A stretch of DNA of 64,000 nucleotides from Pectinatus haikarae (GTDB lineage: Bacteria > Bacillota > Negativicutes > Selenomonadales > Selenomonadaceae): NCBI RefSeq assembly GCF_030813505.1, contig NZ_JAUSUE010000015.1; one strand, given 5' to 3'. This document shows, in pieces, positions 25,917 through 32,520 of this stretch. Under the pieces are notes generated by a model. That model did not search any database. It was not told the DNA's origin and was given only the letters and a program-made list of their open reading frames with translations. The position numbers were made by a program, and so were the translations under genes. Position 1 is the first letter of the stretch. Every line of letters starts with the position of its first letter.

Positions 25917-26323
25917 TCAGGTACCCCCACCGGCCTTAATGATATCAAAGAGAATCCCCTGCATTTTCTTCTTTGACATTTCTGATTTTTTATAGGCTTC
26001 ATGGATTTCTGCGTGACTTTTATCGCTTAAATAAATGAGATTAGACTGATCATAGGCGCGGTTCTTGTCTTCTGTTACCTCAACAATGTGATGGCTCAGC
26101 GTGCCTTTTACAAGTTTATGCTTAACATGCAGCGCGTATAAATCCAGTCCGTTACATTTACGTTTGCAGTTATCTGACAGCAGCTACCACATCTTGCTGT
26201 GGTAGCTGCTGAGTCTTTATTGCGGCTGTGTCTGTCATATTCTTTGTGCCGCTGCTTCTGGCATTCGCATTATTCATTGATCTGCAGCTTTCGGCTGCAA
26301 TGTCCACATATCTTTGTCAGCAT
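25917..26323 (-). pseudogene. Phage HNH endonuclease, disrupted
   Basis: The ATG at 26323 has AGGAGG upstream and begins MLTKICGHCSRKLQINE. An in-frame TAA then replaces the expected Lys codon before CECQKQRHKEYD. After NKDSA the frame is interrupted at a 14-bp perfect hairpin (26178-26191 with 26198-26211). Sense resumes in another frame with DLYALHVKHKLVKG, SHHIVEV and the HNH-type tail (SNLIYLSDKSHAEIHEAY), ending at 25917. Such genes usually sit directly before P27 terS, as here. At least one nonsense change and one rearrangement have destroyed it. Confidence 0.8.
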
Positions 26324-26377
26324 ACTATCACTACCTCCTGATTGGAATTTGCCCTCAAAATATCACATTATTGTCAC

Positions 26378-26406
26378 ATACTTTACTTAAAAGTATAGTA
26401 AAGTAT
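26378..26406. promoter_or_regulatory. 10-bp inverted repeat and TATAAT upstream of the small exported protein genes
   Basis: ATACTTTACT (26378-26387) and AGTAAAGTAT (26397-26406) are perfect arms with a 9-base centre. A consensus TATAAT lies downstream at 26429-26434, about 18 bases before the start codon at 26452. The dyad lies where an activator or repressor could act; no clear -35 is visible. Confidence 0.5.
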
Positions 26407-26451
26407 CTACAAACAGTAAATGAATCCTTATAATAAGAAAGAGTGATTAAC

Positions 26452-26679
26452 ATGTTTAAATTAAAGACAAAAAAATTAGCAGCGTTGCTTCTTTCATCTT
26501 TTACGGCAATAACTATCTTAGGAACTACCCTTGTAGAGGCGCATCCAGATGATAATCCGCCGCCTCCACCACGCCACGAAGAAGCGCGCCACCATGATGA
26601 TGAACATTCTACCGGTGAAGTCACAACAGCTGCGATCGCTGGTGCTGTTGTTGGTGCTGTAATAGCTAAAAACACCTGA
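26452..26679 (+). CDS. Small exported His/Pro-rich protein
   Basis: A 75-aa protein with a signal peptide (KTKKLAALLL..., cleavage near VEA-HP). The mature chain starts HPDDNPPPPPRHEEARHHDD, then ends in a small hydrophobic stretch (TTAAIAGAVVGAVIAKNT) resembling a glycine/alanine membrane-associating tail. Leader and mature start resemble the next gene (HPNDNPPP), suggesting a duplication. The start is the ATG at 26452; an in-frame GTG nine bases upstream is less likely. His and Asp clusters could bind divalent metals, which is inference only. Confidence 0.65.
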   Translation: MFKLKTKKLAALLLSSFTAITILGTTLVEAHPDDNPPPPPRHEEARHHDDEHSTGEVTTAAIAGAVVGAVIAKNT

Positions 26680-26707
26680 TTGTTAGTAAAAAAGGAGTAG
26701 CGAATAT

Positions 26708-26944
26708 ATGTTTAAGTCAAGAAGAAAAAAAGTGACAGCATTTGCGCTATCAGCATTTATGGCAGTTGGTATATTTGGAACAACAATCGTATCAGCACAC
26801 CCAAATGATAATCCACCTCCTCAGTATTTTGATGAACCGGGACCACCTCCGCCTCCACTACATCATTCCCATAGACATTGGGTTGATGGACATTGGTATC
26901 ATAATCAATGGATAGATGGACATTGGGAAGATGATCGTCGTTAA
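26708..26944 (+). CDS. Small exported WxxGxW-repeat protein
   Basis: A 78-aa protein with a signal peptide ending FGTTIVSA, then HPNDNPPP, a Pro/His-rich linker, and two copies of W-(V/I)-D-G-H-W (HWVDGHWYHNQWIDGHWEDD). WxxGxW repeats occur in many small secreted bacterial proteins of unknown function. AAGGAG lies nine bases before the ATG. It follows its paralogue by 28 bases and ends at a strong terminator, so the two genes form an operon. Confidence 0.7.
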   Translation: MFKSRRKKVTAFALSAFMAVGIFGTTIVSAHPNDNPPPQYFDEPGPPPPPLHHSHRHWVDGHWYHNQWIDGHWEDDRR

Positions 26945-26972
26945 TTCATCACTAGTTTATATTCTTCATGAG

Positions 26973-27006
26973 AAAGCGCTGTCATATTATAATGGCAGCG
27001 CTTTTT
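26973..27006 (+). terminator. Terminator after the small exported protein pair
   Basis: Arms 26973-26985 and 26992-27004 (AAAGCGCTG...CAGCGCTTT, one G-U pair, 6-nt loop) end in TTTTT. Confidence 0.88.
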
Positions 27007-27009
27007 GGG

Positions 27010-27053
27010 CATAAAAACCTGCTAAGAAAAGTCAATCAGTTTCTTAGCAGGTT
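27010..27053 (-). terminator. Terminator for minus-strand transcription
   Basis: A 14-bp perfect stem (27016-27029 with 27040-27053, 10-nt loop) is followed on the minus strand by TTTTTAT. Between it and the 27208 pseudogene, a 45-codon open minus-strand stretch (ending near 27060) may be a further gene remnant; I do not recognise it. Confidence 0.7.
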
Positions 27054-27207
27054 AAAAAATTTTTGGATTCAGTTTTTGAGTATAACAAAAAGGCCAATTA
27101 CTTCCTCATTGTAAAGAAATAAGCGCAAATGCTCAACACCGTTATTTTGGTGTACAGCATCTACGCTTTTATAGTACCAAAAGCACCCTGGAGGATGCCT
27201 TCTGTGT

Positions 27208-27750
27208 TTATTTAAAATCTATTAAATCATCAACAATATTTATTTGAAAATTACTATATAATTTTAGTTTTTTTGTGCATTTATTATAGCCAGTCTGAAT
27301 TTCTTTGAAAATTGCTTTTTCTAATTCAAACAATGGCAACCTAATCTTGTCCAATGTTTTCTTTTCAGCTGTATCTTCAGCTTCTATATCTGGAGAAGTT
27401 TTTTTAAATAAATCTTGACTCGTATATATCTGTTCCCTTAATAAAAAATCATATTGAGCAGTTAGTTTTAGTAAGTTTGGGGTAGATAATCCAAGTACAC
27501 TTTTTGATTTTAATAAATTTAATAAACTGAGTTTACCATCGGTTATTGCATTATTAATTGATTGCCCGGAATGTAATGGTGTTGGCGTAATTATAGGATT
27601 AACCTCTTTACTTAAAAAGTCATCTTTTCTATTTAGCACCTTTACTACATAGTTTCGATAGGTCTCACTCCTTATTAAGTAAAAAAGTAATGGTGCATAA
27701 ATTTCCTGTAGTCTTTTTTCATATAGAACTCTTGTTTTTTCATCTTTCCA
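27208..27750 (-). pseudogene. 5'-truncated gene of unknown function
   Basis: The open frame extends upstream of the first usable GTG (27639) to a stop at about 27751 without any good start. It begins WKDEKTRVLYEKRLQEIYAPLLFYLI, a segment that in other bacteria typically follows an N-terminal membrane helix. The region downstream is helical and Lys/Asp/Leu-rich. The N-terminus has probably been lost. No domain is recognised. It lies in the decayed part of the accessory region. Confidence 0.5.
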
Positions 27751-27829
27751 TCATAATTTAATTTTCATCCCTTATAAATTTATAATACTAAATTCAAGAA
27801 AAGAATGTGTTGTCCTGCAATTGATACCT

Positions 27830-27954
27830 AAAAAAACGGGTCAAAAAAGGGTCGTCTTTTGTCCTAAAAAGGTCGTAAAAGGGTCGGGAAAAGATCATGA
27901 AAAGGTCGCGTTCTGCCCTAAAAGGGTCATTTTGGCAACAACGATTTATCCACA
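27830..27954. repeat. Iteron-like direct repeats with a DnaA box
   Basis: At least six directly repeated units of the form A(4-6)G(2-3)TCG/A occur between 27830 and 27929, spaced about 10-20 bases apart. Seventeen bases beyond lies a perfect DnaA box, TTATCCACA (27946-27954). This arrangement is that of plasmid or phage replication origins. No complete initiator gene is present, so it is best read as the relic origin of a lost or decayed replicon. Confidence 0.55.
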
Positions 27955-27956
27955 GG

Positions 27957-28187
27957 TTACTTGAAAAACACGAAAGACAGCTGTATTCGGACCGCTTTCG
28001 TCCCGAATACAGCTGTTGCCATGCTCTGTAATGCTTCATCATGTTTAATTCTGCAGCGCTTTATTCCTGAGTGAATCTGGCTTGAAATAAACTCCCATGA
28101 ATCCCGCTCAAACCACCGGCCCTTGAGGATGATCTGCAACTCATCATCAAGCTGCTGCATTGCTCGATCCACCCTGTTGTCAAACAT
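27957..28187 (-). CDS. Small hypothetical protein beside the iterons
   Basis: A 76-codon frame begins MFDNRVDRAMQQLDDELQ and continues with GRWFERDSWEFISSQIHSGIKRC. The first ~55 residues look protein-like, and the tail runs through a 14-bp hairpin (27977-27990 with 28003-28016) that resembles a terminator. It may be a fragment of a replication or phage protein, but I recognise no family. No clear ribosome binding site is seen. Confidence 0.35.
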   Translation of the reverse strand: MFDNRVDRAMQQLDDELQIILKGRWFERDSWEFISSQIHSGIKRCRIKHDEALQSMATAVFGTKAVRIQLSFVFFK

Positions 28188-28221
28188 ATCGCTGATTTTT
28201 TTAAATAAGGCATAGTTTGTC

Positions 28222-28397
28222 CTGTCATAAAAGTCCGCTATACTTATGCAATACGTTTGATTGCTAACGGAGTTGATGTACAGACTGTGGCGGCATTGTT
28301 AGGTGATAAAGTTAAAACGGTGCTGAATACTTATGTGCACTATACTGATGAAATGAGAGCAAAAGCTAAGGACGATATCAATCGTATTTTTGCGTAA
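28222..28397 (+). pseudogene. Tyrosine recombinase (phage integrase), C-terminal fragment
   Basis: The frame ending at 28397 reads VRYTYAIRLIANGVDVQTVA, then ALLGDKVKTVLNTYVHYTDE. That is the end of the integrase catalytic domain: the R-x-x-Y box, LGD in place of LGH, and the nucleophilic tyrosine in the TYVHYT context. The N-terminal ~300 residues are absent. A 14-bp sequence just after the stop recurs at 20986, and could mark a former attachment site. Confidence 0.75.
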
Positions 28398-28398
28398 A

Positions 28399-28412
28399 AT
28401 TTTTGACGAATT
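28399..28412. repeat. 14-bp direct repeat, right copy (left copy at 20986-20999)
   Basis: ATTTTTGACGAATT is identical at 28399-28412 and 20986-20999. The right copy starts one base after the stop of the integrase fragment. The two copies enclose the PLD pseudogene, PAP2 gene, esterase, small exported proteins and phage relics. That fits an attL/attR pair but is short enough to be chance. Confidence 0.4.
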
Positions 28413-28453
28413 ACACAAGAGTGCCTAGATAAAGGCATTTAGAGGACGTATGA

Positions 28454-28502
28454 TATTTTATTCACAAATATACTTGTTATTTTATTCACAATCGTTTATA
28501 AT
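28454..28502 (+). promoter_or_regulatory. ndh promoter overlapped by a Rex-like operator
   Basis: TTGTTA (28474-28479), a 17-base spacer and TATAAT (28497-28502) form a near-consensus promoter. The sequence TTGTTATTTTATTCACAA (28474-28491) covers the -35 and most of the spacer. It fits the Rex consensus TTGTKA-N6-TMACAA. A second half-site-like copy, TATTTTATTCACAA, lies 24 bases upstream (28454-28467). Rex senses NADH/NAD+ and commonly controls ndh in Firmicutes, so repression at low NADH is expected. Confidence 0.65.
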
Positions 28503-28589
28503 AACTTTGTGACAAAAGGTACGTATTTATCGTACCGCACTGCTGCCAATAATTGCAGTTAATCAGATTTTATTCTAGGAGTGGGAAAT

Positions 28590-29858
28590 ATGTCAGAAAA
28601 AAGACCTCATGTAGTAATTGTAGGCGCCGGATTCGGGGGAATTAAGGCAGCCCAGTTACTCGCTCAGGAAAATGTGGATGTAACATTGATTGACCGCAAT
28701 AATTTTCATTTATTTCAACCGTTATTGTACCAGGTATCTACCTCTATGCTGTCAATCGACGAAATTGCCTATCCGACAAGAGCATTTTTCCGCAAGCACA
28801 AAAATGTCCGTTTCATGCTTGCCCATGTACAGGGTTTTGATGCAGAAAATAAGGAAGTCATCACACCATATAAACGTGTGAAATATGATTACCTTATTCT
28901 CGCCGCCGGCTCAACGACCAATTACTTCGGTATGAATAAGCTGGCATACTCTACCTATGGGATGAAAACCTTACGTGAGGCAATTCATATACGCAATCAC
29001 GTACTCCACATGTTTGAACGTGCCGAACGCGAAGCGGATCCTGAAGTACGCAAGAGAATGCTTACTTTTGTCTGTGTTGGCGGTGGTCCTACCGGAATCG
29101 AAGAAGCCGGATCATTATCTGAACTGGTTCATATTGCCATGAAAGATGAGTATCACGGTCTTGACTTAAATGAAGTTTCTATTATTCTTATTGAAGCCAC
29201 GGACAAGGTTCTGCCTATGATGCCGGAAAATCTTCGCAACGAAACTGTACGTGTCCTCCGTTCAAAAAATGTCGATGTCCGTCTTAACACACAAGTAGTC
29301 GACTGTGACGAAAATACACTCACATTGAAAGATGGTACGAGCATCTCGACTAATACAGTAATTTGGGCCGCCGGTGTAAAAGCTGTCCCTGTTATAGAAA
29401 AATTTGGTTCTGAAGTGGACCGTGCAGGGCGGGTAGTCGTCGGAAAAACATTACAGATCCCCAATCATCCGGAAGTTTTTGCTATAGGTGACTGTTCCCA
29501 TTTTGAACAAAGCGGTCGTCCCCTGGCAACCATCGCTCCCGTTGCTACACAGGGTTCTGTCGTGTGTGTTGAAAACATAAAGAAACTTATAAAAGGTAAA
29601 ACCGATTTAAAAGAATTTGTTTATCACGATGTAGGCAGTATGGCCACAATCGGAAGAGGTCAGGCTGTCATGTTTAAAGGCAGCATTAAAATGAAAGGCT
29701 TTTTCGCATGGTGTGCATGGATGCTCATTCATCTAATGAGGTTGGCCGGTACACATACCAACATGACTGTTGCTTTGAAATGGGGCTGGAATCTTTTATC
29801 CGGTATCCGTATCGGACGCATAATCACCAATATTCCTGACAATCGTAATGAACAATAA
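28590..29858 (+). CDS. ndh: Type II NADH:quinone oxidoreductase
   Basis: This single-subunit, non-proton-pumping NADH dehydrogenase (422 aa) oxidises NADH at the cytoplasmic membrane and reduces quinone. It has an FAD-binding GAGFGG (12-17), an NADH-binding GGGPTG (about 164-169), AGV and the second FAD site AIGDCSHF. Near the C-terminus is an amphipathic region (FFAWCAWMLIHLMRLAG) that anchors it to the membrane. The start is the ATG at 28590 with AGGAG nine bases upstream. It is preceded by a promoter with a Rex-like box and followed by a terminator, so it is monocistronic. Confidence 0.94.
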   Translation: MSEKRPHVVIVGAGFGGIKAAQLLAQENVDVTLIDRNNFHLFQPLLYQVSTSMLSIDEIAYPTRAFFRKHKNVRFMLAHVQGFDAENKEVITPYKRVKYDYLILAAGSTTNYFGMNKLAYSTYGMKTLREAIHIRNHVLHMFERAEREADPEVRKRMLTFVCVGGGPTGIEEAGSLSELVHIAMKDEYHGLDLNEVSIILIEATDKVLPMMPENLRNETVRVLRSKNVDVRLNTQVVDCDENTLTLKDGTSISTNTVIWAAGVKAVPVIEKFGSEVDRAGRVVVGKTLQIPNHPEVFAIGDCSHFEQSGRPLATIAPVATQGSVVCVENIKKLIKGKTDLKEFVYHDVGSMATIGRGQAVMFKGSIKMKGFFAWCAWMLIHLMRLAGTHTNMTVALKWGWNLLSGIRIGRIITNIPDNRNEQ

Positions 29859-29885
29859 CTACCGCCTTTATTTATCTATAATTTT

Positions 29886-29920
29886 GTACCAAATCGACTT
29901 ATTCGGTTTGGTACTTTTTA
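29886..29920 (+). terminator. Terminator after ndh
   Basis: GTACCAAA (29886-29893) pairs with TTTGGTAC (29907-29914), followed by TTTTTA. Confidence 0.8.
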
Positions 29921-29965
29921 TGTTATAATAAATTTAAAAGTTTTTTAAAGGATGTGCTTTTATCT

Positions 29966-31231
29966 TTGTTTAAGGCAATATTTGCATTCTGCGTTTTTGT
30001 TTTGCTTGCATCGCAGTTTTCTTATACCTGTGCCGCTCTTCCTGCACAAAACGTGGCTGATGGTATAACAGTAAAAGAACAGCCCCTCAAAATAAGTATC
30101 TTGTGGTCACCTGTTCCCAATGCGGTTCAATATGAGCTTAATATCAGCAATGCGCTCACAGGTCAGCAGATAACTGCTGTACAGTCCATCTACGCGACAG
30201 GATACGAATTGGATACAGGACTTTTACCGGAAACTCCCGATCAGCTGCAATGGCAGGTGCGCGGACTGGATTACAACGGCAATCCCATAAGTGATTACAG
30301 TCCCTATAAAGCTCTGGGCAATTCTATTATCAACAGCGACAGACCTATTCCCACCACTCAGTTCGATAAAATGGCTTATACTCCGCTTTATCCCGTTTAT
30401 TCATGGATTCCTTACCTTCATGCCGCAAAATATACTCTACGCATATATTATGACGATGGCAGCAACGTTCCGACACATGACAAATTACTTAATGAATATC
30501 AGACCGACGATACATTTGATTTTTATGATCCGGCAGCTTACACACAGGCGGGCAAGTATTATTGGACTGTCCAGGCGCGTGATGCTGATAATAAGCCTAT
30601 AAGCCGTTGGTCCGCACCATCCTACTTTTCTGTTACCGACAAGAATATAAAGGTAGCCGCATTGGGTGACAGCATAACTCACGGCGGCGGTGCTATCAGC
30701 ACTCCTCCAGGATATACCATGTACAATTGGCAGACCTATTCCGTCGTACCGATTTTAAACATCGGTTACAGCGGTGATACCACAGGAGCCATGCTGCATC
30801 GTTTTTCCAAAGATGTACTGCCTTTCCATCCTCGTATATTAGTCATCATGGGCGGAATAAATGATATACGTGCCGGAATCAGCGCAGATGAAGCTATTCA
30901 AAATCTTTCGGCAATACGCAGTTTATGCCTTGACAACAATATAATCCCTGTTATGGTCACTGCCAGTCCCATCTATCCCGAAAAAATGCAGCGTATAGAT
31001 ATCACACCCGCACCTGACTGGCAAAGACAACTTTCCTTATTAAATCATTGGATACTTTCCTATCCCGACTCAATAGACACGTATCTGCTCCTTGCCGATA
31101 ATCAGGGGCTGCTAAAAAGCAGTTTTACTACTGACGGACTCCATCCTGACGCTGCAGGCAAAAAAATAATCGGCGAAACAATCAGTACGGCGCTGTTAAA
31201 AAAATACCCGGTAATCCTCTCTCGGCTATAA
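29966..31231 (+). CDS. Exported SGNH/GDSL hydrolase with two strand-rich N-terminal domains
   Basis: This protein of about 421 aa has a signal peptide and two fibronectin-III-like segments (about 40-120 and 135-225, each ending in W-x-V-x-(A/G)-x-D). A C-terminal SGNH esterase domain follows. Catalytic motifs are GDSITHGG (Ser236), GGIND (Asn298) and TDGLHPD (Asp389, His392). It probably removes acyl or acetyl esters from glycans outside the cytoplasm. The start is uncertain: a TTG at 29966 has AAAGGA 13 bases upstream, and the in-frame GTG at 29954 is almost on top of that site. Confidence 0.85.
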   Translation: MFKAIFAFCVFVLLASQFSYTCAALPAQNVADGITVKEQPLKISILWSPVPNAVQYELNISNALTGQQITAVQSIYATGYELDTGLLPETPDQLQWQVRGLDYNGNPISDYSPYKALGNSIINSDRPIPTTQFDKMAYTPLYPVYSWIPYLHAAKYTLRIYYDDGSNVPTHDKLLNEYQTDDTFDFYDPAAYTQAGKYYWTVQARDADNKPISRWSAPSYFSVTDKNIKVAALGDSITHGGGAISTPPGYTMYNWQTYSVVPILNIGYSGDTTGAMLHRFSKDVLPFHPRILVIMGGINDIRAGISADEAIQNLSAIRSLCLDNNIIPVMVTASPIYPEKMQRIDITPAPDWQRQLSLLNHWILSYPDSIDTYLLLADNQGLLKSSFTTDGLHPDAAGKKIIGETISTALLKKYPVILSRL

Positions 31232-31256
31232 ATCTTTAAATAAAGAGGCTTAACTG

Positions 31257-31415
31257 ATGGAAAATAATGATGATCTGCAAAATATTGAAAAAGCTATAGA
31301 AGCCATTAACAAATTATGCAGCCGCTGCTCTGTCTGCACTCCAGAGTGCCATGTGGCTGCGGCTAAACGGGCCATGGAAGCACTGCGTTACGACCTCCAA
31401 TCATACAATGAATAA
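31257..31415 (+). CDS. Small cysteine-rich protein (CxxCxxCxxxC)
   Basis: A 52-codon frame, MENNDDLQNIEKAIEAINKL followed by CSRCSVCTPEC, with AGAGG eight bases upstream. It is helical on both sides of a Cys-x2-Cys-x2-Cys-x3-Cys knot (residues 21-31) that could bind zinc or an Fe-S cluster. It starts 26 bases after the SGNH hydrolase gene and is followed by an inverted repeat near 31454-31479. No family is recognised. Codon use and the ribosome binding site make it credible. Confidence 0.6.
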   Translation: MENNDDLQNIEKAIEAINKLCSRCSVCTPECHVAAAKRAMEALRYDLQSYNE

Positions 31416-31531
31416 TATTCCCGCGAATTCAGAGTCTTAATATTTTTACCGTAAGAAAAACAACATTGTTTTTCGCATCTGCTCCTGATATTTCATCATA
31501 AAATTATGATTTCTACAATAAAATTTATGAA

Positions 31532-32317
31532 ATGGCGATAAATATGGATAAATTACATATGCCTACACTTCGCGTCTTAGAAGTTTTTAAGGCAATATAT
31601 GATAATGAAAAGGGACTTACTTTAACTGAAATTTCACGCAGCACCGGCATAGCAAAAGGTACGCTGCATCCCATAGTTGCAACACTTTTAGAAAAAGAAT
31701 ACCTTGAAAGCAACGGCTCATTTATTTCAATAGGCAGAGGGGCTTTTAAGCTCGGATATTCTTACGCTCATTCGCTCAGCTATCTGTATATACTCAAACC
31801 GCATATGCGCGAAATCGTCACTTCCTGTGATGAAATATGCCAGTTGGGCATTTTAGACGGGGAAGATGTTCTTTATATAGAAAAAACTGAACCAAAGCAG
31901 GCTATACGTATTGAATCATCTGCCGGAAAAACTATTGCTGCTTATGCCACGGCTCTGGGCAAATGCCTCTTAAGTGGTCTGACCGAGAAAAATATCACCA
32001 TATTGTATCCGGAAAAGCTCTTTTCTTACACAGCAAACACTGTTGCTAGCAGAACTGGTCTCTTAAAAACTTTGCAAGAGGTTCGGAAAAAAGGGTATGC
32101 GCATGAAATCGGCGAGACAAATATAGACATTGAATGTCTTGCCGTTCCTATTAAGATAGAAAATAAAATACAGGCTGCCATCAGTGTCAGTCTGCCTATA
32201 TTCCGCTCCACACCAGAAAAAATAGAACATATTATAAATGTATTACGATTTCACGAAAGAGCCATCGAAACAGAAATATCTTCTCTACCCGGTGGCATAA
32301 AATTATTCTCTGATTAA
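31532..32317 (+). CDS. IclR-family transcriptional regulator
   Basis: The 261-aa protein has an N-terminal winged helix (LRVLEVFKAIYDNEKGLTLT and ISRSTGIAKGTLHPIVATLL) and a C-terminal IclR effector domain (from about 85, with ECLAVPI and SVSLP). It lies directly upstream of, and in the same direction as, the fucose-type gene cluster. In Campylobacter the corresponding fuc locus is also headed by an IclR-type regulator. It probably represses or activates the adjacent promoter in response to the sugar or a pathway acid. The ribosome binding site is weak; ATG 31544 is an alternative. Confidence 0.88.
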   Translation: MAINMDKLHMPTLRVLEVFKAIYDNEKGLTLTEISRSTGIAKGTLHPIVATLLEKEYLESNGSFISIGRGAFKLGYSYAHSLSYLYILKPHMREIVTSCDEICQLGILDGEDVLYIEKTEPKQAIRIESSAGKTIAAYATALGKCLLSGLTEKNITILYPEKLFSYTANTVASRTGLLKTLQEVRKKGYAHEIGETNIDIECLAVPIKIENKIQAAISVSLPIFRSTPEKIEHIINVLRFHERAIETEISSLPGGIKLFSD

Positions 32318-32357
32318 TATCTTATTGTATAATACAAAATAAAATTTTTACTGAACA

Positions 32358-32387
32358 GATCACTGCACGTCGAGTGGTCTTTTTTTT
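32358..32387 (+). terminator. Terminator after the IclR gene
   Basis: GATCACT (32358-32364) pairs with AGTGGTC (32373-32379, one G-U), followed by TTTTTTTT. Confidence 0.8.
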
Positions 32388-32420
32388 AGTAATGACAGAA
32401 AATTGATACTTAACGAAGTT

Positions 32421-32463
32421 GTCAAAATATTATCTTGACCTATATTTTATGCTTTGATATAAT
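32421..32463 (+). promoter_or_regulatory. Promoter of the fucose-type operon with an overlapping dyad
   Basis: TTGACC (32435-32440), a 17-base spacer and TATAAT (32458-32463). The dyad GTCAA-N9-TTGAC (32421-32439) overlaps the -35 and is a candidate site for the IclR regulator. Confidence 0.65.
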
Positions 32464-32520
32464 ATGTTTGTAATTATATACGAACTAAGTTTTTATATAC
32501 TAACAAAAGGAAGTGTCTTG

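Noticed and set aside
26199..26390. 63-codon plus-strand frame before the small exported genes
   Set aside because: Cys/Ser/His-rich composition, no ribosome binding site, and it is antisense to the HNH pseudogene.
27830..27929. Repeats considered as a small CRISPR array
   Set aside because: Units are only about 10 bases, spacers are irregular and short, and no cas genes are near; a DnaA box beside them fits iterons better.
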